Assembly (NCBI GenBank): GCA_958450365.1
Contig: CAUEEP010000578.1
Span: 62,001 to 126,000 of the forward strand
Source: Mesorhabditis belari
Lineage: Eukaryota; Nematoda; Chromadorea; Rhabditida; Rhabditidae
Reading direction: 5' to 3'
DNA: 64,000 bases
Made by a program: the position numbers and the translations under genes. Shown here piece after piece: positions 12,301-20,934 of the stretch. Under the pieces are notes generated by a model. That model was not told where the DNA came from. It did not search any database and saw nothing but the letters and a program-made list of their open reading frames with translations. Every line of letters begins with the position of its first letter. Positions within the stretch are counted from its first letter, which is position 1.

Positions 12301-15300
12301 AATCCAGAACAAATCTCCCCTTACAAAAACTAACTTGCTCTTCTTATTTTCTTGAATATAAACTCCTCACCATATAGTTGTACGTATCATCTTGTACACT
12401 CGCTTTCACAGTGACACGCTCTCCCACCGTGTACTGCGATGAGTAGTTGATTGGGTGAAGAAATGCGAGATTCAACTCGCCACTCTCCGAACTCGAATCC
12501 GTTTTGGGGATCACCATTAAGCGCTCACGAGAATCCCCTCCGCGATTCAGCTTTCGTAGCCACTAAATGTTTCTCTCCGTTTTCGCTTTTGAGAAGAATT
12601 TAGAGAATTTCTTTAGAGAGAATTTCGCTTTAGAGAATTTCTTAAAATTTACCTTTAACCGAATCACATGACACTTCTCAGTCCAACTCTCTGGAATGTC
12701 CACAGTCATTGTGTCACCGACTCTGAAGAATTTGACGGTAACAGGAAGCTGATAAAATTGAGGGTAACTCTGAAGAACACCACAGTAACAGGAAGGGTGA
12801 CAGGTAACAGGAAGGGTAACAGGAAGCTGATAAAATTGAGGGTAACTCTGAAGAACACCACAGTTTAAAAGGGTAACAGGGTGGTGTTTAAAAGGGTAAT
12901 AATGATAAGAGATGACAAGAAATCACAAGCAATGACAAGAAGTGACAAGTAACTTTCTTAAACTGGCTAATTAAACGATCTCTATTAACCAGGGACAAGG
13001 TAAATCCTCTGCTAAACCAATTTGAGCAGTTTGAGCTGATCTGGCTCTTTCCTAACTGATTCAGGGATCCTTTTGGATAAAGGTAGAAGATTTCTAGCCT
13101 TTTTCTAGCTTGTCATGTGTCCTGTCGTGTATCTTTGTAAGCTTTGAACGATCTTTGTAAGCTCGACAAGGTAAATCCTCTGCTAAACCAATTTGGTCAG
13201 TTTGAGTTGACCTGGCTCTTTCCTAACTGATTCGGGGATCCTTTTGGATAAAGGTGGTGTTTAAAAAGGCCTATTTTCTACCTATTTTCTGCCTATTTTC
13301 TATTTTTTTTCCAATTTCTGCCTACTAGCCTATTTTCTAGCTGATTTGAAAATGAATAGTCAGCACAGGATGGCTCACAAGCCTTCAGCCTCACTTCAGC
13401 CTCACAGCCTCACTTCAGAGAGCTTAAATTCACCAGAATTCAATCAATCATTCTGATTTTTCTGGAGATAAATCGTAAGAAAGTCTTCTAAAATGCTGCT
13501 CATTATCTAATCGATTTAACCTCTCAACTTTTTTATATAACCTCTCAAAGTTGAGAGTCGATTGTCGCTCGGATACTCATGAGATTGAGGATTTTCTCTT
13601 GATTGAATCTCTTTGAGTCTCTCTCTTTTATGTTGATGAACGAAATTGGAATCCTCTACTCAGTTTAAGTGAAATAATTCTTGAGAAATTTCACTGAAAC
13701 TCATTAAATATGGTCTGGCGCTAAGACTGACTTCTAGATTGGCTTTCTTACGCTTTTCCCAATCTCTTAGAACATTCAGATGACTAATTAGGGCAAGGAT
13801 TTGGAAAATTGATGATACTCATTGTATGCAAATCTTTCACTATTCCAAAAAACTCTTACCTGACAGCGTATGAGTGGATCTGTGCCCTCAAAGGCCGCTC
13901 ACTTCCCACACATCGCATCTCCAGCTCGCCATCAGTGGCCGAGTGGTGGGGATCCTAGAAATTCGTTTTTAAAATCTATATAGAACATCTATATAGAAAA
14001 TATTCGTTTAAAAGCTCTTTCGTCAGCCATTCTAGACATATTTTTGATGATAAAACCTTCTTTTTCTTTGTTACTCAAGAAAATTACATGAAAAATTCAT
14101 ATCTAAAAAGTCTTCCGTCTTCAGTTGGATCACTTCTCTAGTTCAAATTCATTTTAATCCTTCTTCTTTCTAATTTCATTTCATTTTTGAATTGTTCATT
14201 GAGATTTTTAAGAAAAAAAAACCGGAAATGTGAGGAAATGTGAGAAATTTTGGGAAAATTAAACAGTTCTCCATCACTCCAGTTCTGCTCTCCACCATCA
14301 CTCTAGTTCTGCTCCCCACCATCACTCTAGTTCTGCTCCCCACCATTACTCTAGTTCTGCTCCCCACCACTACTCTAGTTCTGCTCTCCACCATTACTCC
14401 AGTTCTGCTCCCCACCATCACTCCAGTTCTGCTCCCCACCACTACTCTAGTTCTGCTCCCCACCATCACTCCAGTTCTGCTCCCCACCACTACTCTAGTT
14501 CTGCTCTCCACCATCACTCTAGTTCTGCTCCCCACCATCACTCTAGTTCTGCTCCCCACCATTACTCTAGTTCTGCTCCCCACCACTACTCTAGTTCTGC
14601 TCTCCACCATTACTCCAGTTCTGCTCCCCACCATCACTCCAGTTCTGCTCCCCACCACTACTCTAGTTCTGCTCTCCACCATTACTCTAGTTCTGCTCCC
14701 CACCACTACTCTAGTTCTGCTCCCCACCATCACTCCAGTTCTGCTCCCCACCACTACTCTAGTTCTGCTCCCCACCATCACTCTAGTTCTGCTCCCCACC
14801 ATCACTCCAGTTCTGCTCCCCACCATCACTCCAGTTCTGCTCCCCACTGCTCCTGCTTCCGGATTAGCCCCCACCCTTTATGGAACAATTGGGGGAGGTG
14901 GCAAATTGATACTCTAGGCTTTTCATTCTTGTCCTCCACGAAATAATGATCGGCAGAATGATTGTATCAATGATTGTATCATTCTGCCCATTATGTATAA
15001 AATCCCCCAATGTGTATAAAATTCTGTCGGGGTAGATTTTGAATCGTAGCGTTCGTTGTATTTCGGCGTCCAGTGGGTGGCAAATGTGGAATAGGTCCAG
15101 TCCTGCCCCCACCCTTTATGACTAAACAGTTGGCGAAGGGGCAAATTGATACATCTAGAATGGGGGCAAAACTGGAAACGTCATTCCACTTCTGCTCCCC
15201 ACATGAATGACAATTTGATAGTATCATTTTGTCCCTCACAACGCCAAATTGGGCGCAAAATTGGAACCCACAGGCGTTTACCTGAACCTTTTCAATCTTT

Positions 15301-17474
15301 ACCCCATCTCTAGGCTTCGTATGAATGATCGTATGAAATAATGATCGGCAGAATGATCGTCTGGCTGCAGACTGATTGTATCAATGGTTGTATCAATGAT
15401 CGTATGAATGATCGTATCATTCTGCCGCCCATCATAATCTGTAACAAATTCTATGGATGTTGAATCGTAGCGTTCGTTGTATTTCGGCGTCCTGTGGTGG
15501 GGCAAATGTGGAATAGGTGGGGTAGGGAATAGGTGGGGTATGAAAAGTAGGCTAAAGCTAAAGCTAAAGTTGCACAGCTTAGCTGTGGCATTTTCACATA
15601 GCATGTGACCAAAACTAGAATGTTCAAGCCGGGGGTAAAATTTTCATTTTCCCCACTACTCAAGGAAATTGCATGAAAAATTCATATCCAAAAAGTCTTC
15701 AGTTCTTTAGTTCAACTTCATTTAAAGTCTTTTTACTATTCTTTTAATATTTTGCTTTCCTTTCTGAATCAGTCATTGAGATTTCCTCAAGAATAAAGCC
15801 GGAAATGCTCCTTTTTTTGAGAAATTCTCTCAAAATCGACTTTTTTCTTGGTTGAATGACTCGAGAATGAAAGCTTTTTCATTATAAAATCCTGAAATTG
15901 CTCTTTTAATTCAAATTTTGACATTTTCTCTTTAAAATCTAGACTATTTAAGTTAGATTCAGTGGTTTTTAGTTCAATAAATGTTTAATGAATAGATTTT
16001 GATCGATTTGGATTGATTTTGATCGATGTTTAAAGGATTTTGATCGATTTTGATCGATTTTGATTGATCTTCATCGATTTTCATCGATTTTGATCAGATT
16101 TTGATCGATTTTGATTGATTTTGATCGGATTTTAATCGATTTTGATTGGATTTTGATCGATTTTAATGAATTTTGATCGATTTTAATCGATTTCGATCGG
16201 ATTTTCATCGATTTTCATCGATTTTCATCGATTTTCATCGATTTTCATCGATTTTCATCGATTTTCATCGAATTTTCATCGATTTTCTTTGATTTTCATC
16301 TATTTTAATCGATTTTAATCAATTTTGATTGACTTTCTCAGCTAAATCCTATTTTTTTTTCACCTGAAATACAGCCAAATAAAGTTTTGTAGTGTTTATT
16401 GTATATCCAGGCTTTAGTGGAACGATTTGGAAGCCCGTTGAGAGTGGATCGTGTCTAAATTGTTGAAATATTCATTCATAATAATATAATGAATCGAAAA
16501 TGAATACAAGTTTTCTGAAAAAAGCAATTAAACTCATTGTTTCGAACCTTTACGATTAACGCCGGCGACAGTGAATATCGGCGGGATTTGACCAACTTGC
16601 AACCCAATTTTAGCTAGGTTTTTGTTAACAACTTTTCATAAAACAAATAGTTTCTGAAAGCTGACGTTTTAAGCTATTCAAATCTTATTAAATGTTCCTC
16701 ATCGGACAAGTTTAAGGTGATTAAAAATGAGCTACAAGTTGGTTAAGAAATTGACCCCCGCCGATAAGTTTTTGACCAACTTGCAACCCAATTTTAAATA
16801 GGTTTTTGTTATCAACTTTTAATAAAACAAGTAGTTTCTAAAAGCTGACGTTTTAAGCTATTCAAATCTTATTAAATGTTCCGGATCGGACAAGTTTAAG
16901 GTGATTAAAAATAAGCTGTAAGTTGGCCAAAAATTCGCCACCTACCACCCCGCCGTTAACCGTAAAAATCTATTTTTTTCTGTATCAGCTTTCAAATTCT
17001 TTAGTTATTTTGATCTGGATTTGAAAGCAGTTTAAGCCAAAGCTTGTTTTCAACAGAAAAAACCTTTTTGCAAGTGTTTTGTTTTGAAATAAACTGAAAT
17101 GAAAAAAATCTTAATGAATCTCGATTGAAAACTTGCAACCCGATTTTAGATAGGTTTTTGTTAACAACTTTTAATAAAACAAATGGTTTTTGAAAGCTAA
17201 CGTTTTAAGCTATTTAAATCTTATTAAAACTTCCTGATCGGAGAAGTTTAAGGCGATTAAAAATGAGCTGCAAGTTGGAGAAAAGTTCGCCACCTACCAC
17301 CCCGCCGTTAACCGTAAAAATCCATTTTTTTCTTTATCAGCTCTCAAATTCTTATTCTTCCAATTTCAAATTTAAATCCCTTTAACATTTGATCGAAATC
17401 CTCGTACCTGATCTGCGCGGATCCTTTCTTTCCAGTGCCTTGATCTCTCACTTCGAGATAAAGATCGGTAATGG
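188..17474 (-). CDS. tep-1: Thioester-containing protein (alpha-2-macroglobulin family), partial multi-exon gene
   Basis: Secreted thioester proteins of this family trap proteases or opsonise microbes; C. elegans has one, TEP-1. Twelve exons were joined by eye from splice sites and phase. All eleven junctions keep one open frame (1552 nt, about 517 codons). Diagnostic pieces are DLYLEVRDQ and [12 protein letters not shown] (early macroglobulin domains), [16 protein letters not shown] (MG5-like), [20 protein letters not shown] with RTLDEKI (start of MG6, like the family's PG..v.l.v...g..v..R.vD motif), a Cys-containing then Gly/Met/Pro-rich insert at the bait position, and [10 protein letters not shown] (family motif RxYFPExWxW after the bait). 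Signal peptide and MG1 were not securely found upstream; the thioester domain lies beyond the left edge. Introns reach 5.8 kb and are packed with mariners, MITEs and satellites. The family call is strong; the tep-1 symbol is inferred from family and phylum, not from an alignment. Confidence 0.8.
306..373. repeat. 34-bp tandem duplication across TEP exon L acceptor
   Basis: Two near-identical 34-bp copies (306-339 and 340-373). The downstream copy in genomic order supplies the working acceptor. Using the other copy of the acceptor would read into an in-frame stop. Confidence 0.8.
494..1445. repeat. 10-bp satellite, about 95 units
   Basis: Head-to-tail decamers TGAATCAAAT, GGAATCAAAT and TTAATCAAAT, with minor GAATGAAAT forms. 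Variants are mixed, with local higher-order blocks. The array sits in the TEP intron between exons K and L. No gene is visible in it. Confidence 0.97.
1517..2748 (+). mobile_element. Decayed full-length mariner transposon
   Basis: The two ends are inverted repeats: about 1517-1542 and the complement of 2720-2745 share TTGGTGA.T.GAAAACTGCGGG. The 1.23 kb length is normal for mariner. It lies in TEP intron K-L, on the opposite strand to the gene, just next to the decamer satellite. Confidence 0.88.
1731..2694 (+). pseudogene. Mariner transposase pseudogene
   Basis: An N-terminal HTH region ([17 protein letters not shown], then REL...[17 protein letters not shown]) is followed by the linker, KGDEKWV with the first catalytic Asp, IHDNA with the second, and after frame breaks [13 protein letters not shown] with the third (about 2576-2625), then a C-terminal GNYLE near 2690. 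Defects include a 54-bp duplication at the start ([12 protein letters not shown] twice), a 21-bp insertion carrying a TGA stop in the WVPHEL linker (about 2101-2122), a stop after HDNALMLQN, and frameshifts beyond. It cannot encode an active enzyme. Confidence 0.9.
2766..2826. repeat. 12-bp tandem repeat (TAGAGTACTTTA)
   Basis: About five to six perfect copies between the mariner and TEP exon K. Confidence 0.9.
2937..2987 (-). CDS. TEP gene exon K
   Basis: 51 nt between tttcag and gttggt, reading [16 protein letters not shown], rich in Lys/Arg and plausible bait sequence. Without the donor it would end in a stop four codons later (..RRLV), so an alternative short C-terminus cannot be excluded. 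Phase fits exon L. Confidence 0.62.
3018..3252 (-). CDS. TEP gene exon J (bait-like low-complexity region)
   Basis: 235 nt between tttcag and gttagt. It reads [77 protein letters not shown]. The Gly-Met-Asn/Pro stretch is encoded by a short tandem repeat of GGAATG-type units (3080-3112). An acidic, flexible, Cys-free segment is what a protease bait looks like. Confidence 0.72.
3280..3830. mobile_element. MITE family A cluster (nested palindromes)
   Basis: Three related palindromic blocks share the hairpin GGTATCAAAAAATAGC...GCTATTTTTTGATACC, the flank TGTAGCATAAACC, and TGTCGAGAAAAACTCG paired with its complement. Each block is bounded by a conserved stretch containing CGTCATTAT. It is in the TEP intron between exons I and J. 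No coding capacity. Confidence 0.85.
3879..4028 (-). CDS. TEP gene exon I (Cys-containing insert)
   Basis: 150 nt between tttatag and gtttac, reading [49 protein letters not shown]. Four cysteines lie here and two more in exon J. Position and Cys content recall the anaphylatoxin/bait insert, but the paired CC signature is absent. Reading past the donor meets a stop within a few codons. Confidence 0.68.
4070..4190 (-). CDS. TEP gene exon H
   Basis: 121 nt between tttttag and gtaagt, reading [40 protein letters not shown]. It follows exon G in phase 0 and ends with one base. It lies in the MG6/bait insert region, where sequence is poorly conserved in the family. Confidence 0.7.
4378..4882. repeat. 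12-bp minisatellite (CTAGCTACAGTA)
   Basis: About 42 units with variant positions (ACAGAA, ATAGTA, ACGGTA). Each unit carries CTAG and often GTAC, so the array is rich in short palindromes. The period is a multiple of 3, so both strands stay open and give artefactual (TVAS)n and (LATE)n frames. It continues after the exon G copy at 5000-5062. Confidence 0.95.
4883..4997 (-). pseudogene. Partial tandem copy of TEP exon G plus donor
   Basis: Nearly identical to 5073-5190. It repeats the last 28 or so codons of exon G ([17 protein letters not shown]...) and a donor, here gtaggg instead of gtgagg. It lacks the 5' half of the exon, the MKPGQ segment and an obvious acceptor, and the 12-bp minisatellite runs into it on both sides. 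It is probably not spliced into the mRNA, but it keeps an open frame. Confidence 0.75.
5104..5229 (-). CDS. TEP gene exon G (start of MG6)
   Basis: 126 nt, phase 0, between tttcag and gtgagg. It reads [42 protein letters not shown]. This is the most diagnostic macroglobulin segment upstream of the bait. Its 3' part and donor are duplicated 190 bp downstream (4883-4997). Confidence 0.85.
5438..5890. mobile_element. Complete MITE family A element
   Basis: Terminal inverted repeats CCGTAAATACTGTAATAGTA at the left and their complement at the right, flanked by TA on both sides as in Tc1/mariner insertions. The outer inverted repeat extends about 90 bp. Inside are two further hairpins of GGTATCAAAAAATAGC type. 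It is 453 bp, non-coding, in TEP intron F-G. Confidence 0.88.
6359..6526 (-). CDS. TEP gene exon F (MG5-like)
   Basis: 168 nt, phase 0, between cttccag and gtggga. It reads [56 protein letters not shown]. The family's MG5 pattern (t..M.P...l.vYy....g.v..D...f.V) is recognisable. A shorter version starting at the internal tttacag would break phase with exon E, so the long exon is preferred. Confidence 0.72.
6598..6838. repeat. Hexamer microsatellite (CTTTAT)n
   Basis: About 40 units with TATCTA and TACCTT variants, in TEP intron E-F, immediately upstream (in transcription) of exon F's acceptor region. It gives an artefactual (YL)n frame. Confidence 0.95.
6881..7392 (-). mobile_element. Internally deleted mariner (non-autonomous)
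   Basis: Perfect ~32-bp terminal inverted repeats (TTGGGTTGATGCATAATTAT at the left, its complement at the right) with TA on each side. On the minus strand two transposase ends remain: an N-terminal HTH start ([19 protein letters not shown]) and a C-terminus ([20 protein letters not shown] then stop). The catalytic D,D34D core is gone. TIR identity suggests a more recent insertion than the 1.5 kb mariner. Confidence 0.9.
7570..7760. repeat. 12-bp repeat (AATTCTTTATTA)
   Basis: About 16 degenerate units in TEP intron E-F. No gene visible. Confidence 0.85.
7850..8990. repeat. Duplicated element, each copy with its own tandem core
   Basis: Two copies share both flanks. The left flank carries GATTTGTCTATTCTTAT and a C/T-rich stretch; the right flank carries CCCCTTTCACTCATTTGTAA and TCTATTCGTCTTAT. 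Copy 1 (about 7860-8030) has three GCTCTCA units in the middle. Copy 2 (about 8110-8980) has the 720-bp telomere-like array at the same place. Confidence 0.8.
8203..8928. repeat. Interstitial telomeric repeat array (TTAGGC)n
   Basis: About 120 hexamers of TTAGGC, the canonical nematode telomere unit, mixed with TGAGGC and TTAGAC variants in higher-order patterns (a block around 8320-8440 recurs around 8580-8690). A non-telomeric position and variant units mark it as interstitial. It yields the artefactual (RL)n and (SL)n frames. Confidence 0.93.
9040..10015. other. TEP intron sequence, no feature seen
   Basis: AT-rich unique sequence apart from short GTTG-type runs around 9470-9540. No exon with matching splice sites, RNA gene or transposon was recognised. 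Confidence 0.6.
10018..11010. repeat. 31-bp minisatellite, 62-bp higher order
   Basis: About 30 units of TGTAGCTTGAGCTTGAGCCT plus GATGAGCTTAG. Units alternate between a TGTAG...CTTAG form and a TGTGG...CTTGG form, so the true period is 62 bp. It is preceded by a short GCAATAGCCTAG repeat at 10018-10075. It lies in TEP intron E-F. Confidence 0.95.
11012..11885. other. TEP intron sequence, no feature seen
   Basis: AT-rich, mostly unique sequence. Short repeats of TATATCAAATC appear near its end (11830-11880). No gene recognised. Confidence 0.6.
11886..12103. mobile_element. MITE family B copy 1
   Basis: Inverted ends CCGTATTTTCTCTAATAGTA and complement, with TA on the left. The body includes TCCTCGAAATCTCGAGAACC and is shared with copies at 52506 and 57753. 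It is 218 bp and non-coding. Confidence 0.88.
12371..12562 (-). CDS. TEP gene exon E
   Basis: 192 nt, phase 0 at both ends, between atttag and gtgagg. It reads [64 protein letters not shown]. The strand pattern [13 protein letters not shown] is characteristic of macroglobulin folds. Confidence 0.75.
12653..12767 (-). CDS. TEP gene exon D
   Basis: 115 nt reading [38 protein letters not shown]; donor gtaaat. The acceptor used here (ttcagag) is the only one that satisfies phase from exon C. A partial copy of the acceptor region lies just upstream, and the frame stays open through that copy, so the exact 5' boundary is the weakest point of this exon. Confidence 0.65.
12748..12890. repeat. Tandem copy of TEP exon D acceptor region
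   Basis: CTGATAAAATTGAGGGTAAC with the following GTTCTTCAG-type acceptor context occurs at 12749 and again at 12828, separated by short ACAGGAAGGGT repeats. On the minus strand the frame stays open through both, encoding [15 protein letters not shown] twice. Confidence 0.75.
12985..13260. repeat. About 95-bp direct repeat, two copies
   Basis: Two copies (about 12988-13085 and 13166-13258) share ACAAGGTAAATCCTCTGCTA and GGGATCCTTTTGGATAAAGG. They lie in TEP intron C-D. No coding potential recognised. Confidence 0.8.
13860..13954 (-). CDS. TEP gene exon C
   Basis: 95 nt between ctag and gtaaga, reading [18 protein letters not shown] and [13 protein letters not shown]. It enters in phase 0 and leaves with two bases, as needed for exon D. 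The intron before it is 2.4 kb and holds the 24-bp minisatellite. Confidence 0.7.
14271..14850. repeat. 24-bp minisatellite
   Basis: About 24 copies of CACTCTAGTTCTGCTCCCCA plus CCAT, with C/T variants. Because 24 is a multiple of 3, both strands have 225-232 codon open frames (LLPTITLV and VGSRTRVM repeats). These are repeat artefacts. Confidence 0.95.
14869..15540. repeat. Degenerate dispersed repeat pair
   Basis: GAATCGTAGCGTTCGTTGTA followed by TTTCGGCGTCC occurs at 15042 and 15463; CCCCCACCCTTTATG occurs at 14870 and 15106; ATGATCGTAT/ATGATTGTAT runs surround them. Probably two decayed copies of one element; no TIR was resolved. Confidence 0.65.
16000..16330. repeat. TTTTGATCGATT-type 12-13 bp repeat
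   Basis: About 25 degenerate units, changing to pure TTTTCATCGA units at 16200-16280. In the TEP intron just upstream (genomically) of exon B. Confidence 0.9.
16364..16454 (-). CDS. TEP gene exon B
   Basis: 91 nt between tttag and gtgaaa, reading [18 protein letters not shown] and then [12 protein letters not shown]. It contains one N-x-T sequon (NTT). Its phase fits exons A and C. Confidence 0.75.
16588..17290. mobile_element. MITE family C, three copies
   Basis: Units of ~150 bp begin CCAACTTGCAACCC and end GCTGCAAGTTGG, an inverted terminal repeat. Between units lies a short GACCCCCGCCGAT linker, giving a ~185-bp period where adjacent. Copies start near 16592, 16776 and 17128. Confidence 0.85.
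17408..17474 (-). CDS. TEP gene exon A (early MG domain)
   Basis: Acceptor tttag and donor gtacga flank 67 nt reading [21 protein letters not shown]. This is a typical macroglobulin beta-strand pair, with the D..G...aQ pattern seen in MG2. It starts with two and ends with two left-over bases, matching the next exon. Confidence 0.75.
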
Positions 17475-17579
17475 CTAAACGTGCGAATTTTGATTGTTAA
17501 TTTGAAAATTTCTCAAGCAAAACTTAACCCAAATATCTTTCAATAAAAAACTATTCTCTACTTTTATCCTGAATTCTCA

Positions 17580-18540
17580 TTGAAAATTGAATTCAACAAT
17601 TATGGACACCTTTTAGTCAACAGTCAACAACAGTCAACAATTACGAGAATTCGAAAACCTTTACCGGAAAAACCTTCAATAGAAAGTCGACTTTTCTATA
17701 ACCAAATCTAATGAGGATCATTTTAAAATCAATTTCAATTCGAGCTGATTATTGGGAGTCGAGTTATAGAGTAAAATAGAAACTCCCAAGCTTCCCAAAC
17801 TCCGGAATTTGGAGGTTCAACTTTGACACGAATTTTCTCTATGTTCTTATAAATGAGTATACAAAATAAATTCTACTTTTCTTTAGTCAAATTTAATGAG
17901 GATCATTTTAAAAGCAATTACAAGTCGATTCAATTCCTATACCTCGAGTTATAGACCGCCAAAGTTGATTAGATTTTGCAGGTGGGTAGTTCAACTTTGA
18001 CACAAATTTTCTCTATGTTCTTATAAATGAGTATATAAAATAAATTTGACTTTCCTATAACCAAATTTAATGAGAATCATTTTAAACCCAACCTCAAGTC
18101 CAGCTGATTACTGGGAGTCGAGTTATAGAGTAAAATAGAAAAGTCCCCAAACTCCGAGTTAATGGAATTTGGAGGTTCAACTTTGACACGAATTTTCTTT
18201 ATGTTCTTATACATGGATATACGAAATAGATTCTACTTTTCTATAACCAAATTTAATGAAGATGATTTTAAAATCAATTACAAGTCCATCTGATTACTGG
18301 GGGTCGAGTTCTAGAGTAAAATAGAAACTCCCAAGCTTCCTAAACTCCGAGACTCGTAACGAAATTTGGCGGTTCAACTTTGATTTCTTTTCTTGAATTT
18401 TCTTTATTTTCTTATAAATGAGCTCTAATTCGACTTTTCTATAACCAAATTTCTATACGAGAATTAGAAAACCTTTACCGAAAAATCTTTATCGAAAAAC
18501 CTTTATCGAAAAGCCTTTACGGAAAAAACTTTTCATAGAA
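17580..18540. repeat. Satellite D (~180-190 bp units), forward
   Basis: About four to five units contain AATTTAATGAGGATCATTTT, GAGTCGAGTTATAGAGTAAA and GGTTCAACTTTGACACGAAT. The same family appears inverted at 45783-46680. No gene recognised. Confidence 0.85.
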
Positions 18541-18849
18541 ACTAGGCTGTATTATATACTATTTAAAAGCTCTAATTCTTGGCATTATTAATCTACTAAA
18601 GTCTTTTTCATTTAAAGTTAATCTTTAGCTTTTTGAATTTGGACTTTCTAGTTACCCTGAGGACTGAATTTCTGTGAAACACTGCCATTTTTGAATGTTT
18701 GAAGTGTTTCTTTTCAACTTGATTAGCTATTTTGATCTGAATTTTGAGCTTTTTTAATCCAAAGCTTATTTTCAACAGAAAAAAACCCTTTTTTTCAAGT
18801 GTTTTTGTTTTGAAATAAACTGAAATGAAAAGAAATCTAATGAATCTCT

Positions 18850-19565
18850 ATTGAAAACTTGCAACCCGATTTTAGATAGGTTTTTGTTAACAACTTTTAA
18901 TAAAACAAATAGTTTCTAAAAGCTGACATTTTAAGCTATTTAAATCTTATTAAATGTTCTTGATCGGACAAGTTTAAAATAATTAAAAATGAGCTGCAAG
19001 TTGGTCAAGAAATTGACCCCACCAATAAGTTTTTGACCAACTTGCAACCCGATTTTAGATAGGTTTTTGTTAACAACTTTTAATAAAACAAATAGTTTCT
19101 AAAAGCTGACATTTTAAGCTATTCAAATCTTATTAAATGTTCTTGATCGGACAAGTTTAAAATAATTAAAAATGAGCTGCAAGTTGGCCAAAAAATTGAC
19201 CCCCGCCGATAATCGTCAAGTTTTTGACCAACTTGCAACCCGATTTTAGATGGGTTTTTGTTAACAACTTTTGATAAAACAAATAGTTTCTAAAAGCTGA
19301 CGTTTTAAGCTATTTAAATCTTATTAAATGTTCTTGATCGGACAAGTTTAAAATAATTAAAAATGAGCTGCAAGTTGGCCAAGAAATTGACCCCACCAAT
19401 AAGTTTTTGACCAACTTGCAACCCGATTTTAGATAGGTTTTTGTTAACAACTTTTAATAAAACAAATAGTTTCTAAAAGCTGACGTTTTAAGCTATTCAA
19501 ATCTTATTAAATGTTCCTCATCGGACAAGTTTAAGGTGATTAAAGATGAGCTGCAAGTTGGAGAA
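18850..19565. mobile_element. MITE family C, four tandem copies
   Basis: Copies start near 18856, 19037, 19228 and 19411 with a 181-191 bp spacing. Ends are as in the 16.6 kb copies. The regular spacing suggests tandem amplification of a MITE into a satellite. Confidence 0.85.
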
Positions 19566-19824
19566 AAAATTCGCTCCGGTTCGCTTCGCTCCAAAGCTTA
19601 TTTTCAACAGAAAAAACCTTTTTTTCAAGTGTTTTTGTTTTGAAATAAACTTTGAAAAGAAACGAAATCTTAATGAATCTCCAAAGAGAAATGAATTCAC
19701 TAGAGTCTATTTAGAAATGAAGTCATTCTTTCGAATTCATTTCTTTCGTTCTTTCGTTCGTTCTTTCGAGTTCATTGAATCTACATTCGAATTCTAGAAA
19801 TTAGAAAGAAATATCGAGATTTTA

Positions 19825-19910
19825 ATTTAGGTTTTTTTATTCTTTTTATTCTTTTTTATTCTTTTTATTCTTTTTTATTCTTTTTATTCTTTTTTATTCT
19901 TTTTTGTTGA
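19825..19910. repeat. (TTTTATTC)n microsatellite
   Basis: About eight degenerate units. Confidence 0.85.
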
Positions 19911-19993
19911 TCTTCGTTTGTTCTTTTAAAATCCCTTACTTGTTTGTTGATTGAAACATCGTCTAATGTCAATGTTCCCTTAAAATCCCTTAC

Positions 19994-20052
19994 TTGTTTG
20001 TTGATTGAAACATCGTCTAATGTCAACGTTGGCCGTCCATTTCCCGTCTTTT
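19994..20052 (-). other. Exon-like segment upstream of the TEP gene
   Basis: A tttttag acceptor and gtaagg donor bracket a segment that in one frame reads TGNGRPTLTLDDVSINKQ, which looks protein-like. That frame does not match the phase needed by exon A; the phase-matching frame reads less plausibly. Its 3' half and donor are duplicated at 19925-19985. It is recorded as a possible missing TEP exon only. Confidence 0.3.
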
Positions 20053-20109
20053 ATCTAAAAATTGAAAATTTAGATATAAATTTGAAGTTTTAAATGATTT
20101 TTGAATGAT

Positions 20110-20730
20110 TTAAAATCTTCTCTTATCTGAATTGATTCAATTTTCACTGAAATTTGACTGAGTTTGTCGAATTTTGAAAGGATTTGTTGAATTTGTTGAA
20201 TTTTGACTGGATTTCGACTGGATTTGCGGAATTTGCTGAATTTTGACTCAATTTTGTTGAATTTTAGCTGCCTTTGGACCAATTTTGACTCAATTTTGTT
20301 GAATTTCGTGAATTTTGACTGGATTTCGACTGGATTTTGACTGGATTTGCTGAATTTGCTGAATTTGCTGAATTTGTTGAATTTTGAATGGATTTCGACT
20401 GGATTTTGACTGAATTTTGTTGAATTTTAGCTGCCTTTGGTCCAATTTTGACTCAATTTTGTTGAATTTGTTGAATTTTGACTCAATTTTGACTGGATTT
20501 TGACTGGATTTTGACTGGATTTGCTGAATTTTGTTGAATTTTAGCTGCCTTTGGTCCAATTTTGACTCAATTTTGTTGAATTTTGCCTGAATTTTGACTG
20601 ATTTGTTTGTTTGTTTGCTTTGTTTGTTGAATTTGTTGGATTTTCACCGGATTTTGTTGAATTTGAACTGAATTTTGACTGGATTTTGCTGAATTTGCTG
20701 AATTTTGCTAGATTTTGACTCAAATTTGAA
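20110..20730. repeat. GATTTTGACTG-type degenerate repeat
   Basis: Short units of TTTGACTGGATTTGCTGAAT character, with a larger repeat containing TTTTAGCTGCCTTTGG at 20265, 20428 and 20541. The minus-strand Asn/Lys/Gln-rich frames are artefacts. Confidence 0.85.
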
Positions 20731-20934
20731 TTTTTCTAAAGGATAAAATGCTTAAAAAGTTGCAAATTTCGGAAATTTCAGCAATTTTAGGCAATTTCAG
20801 CAATTTCAGCAATTTCAGCAATTTTACGCGATTTCCAAGAGTTTCTCGTTTCATTTACTCGCCCTTTTTTGTTTAATTACCCAATTCTTTTTGGTTTTCT
20901 TTGATTTATCAACCCTATTTAGCGAATTTCGCTC

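Noticed and set aside
14176..14917. Long VGSRTRV (minus) and LLPTITLV (plus) frames
   Set aside because: 24-bp minisatellite with a period divisible by three; both strands are open, no start context or domain.
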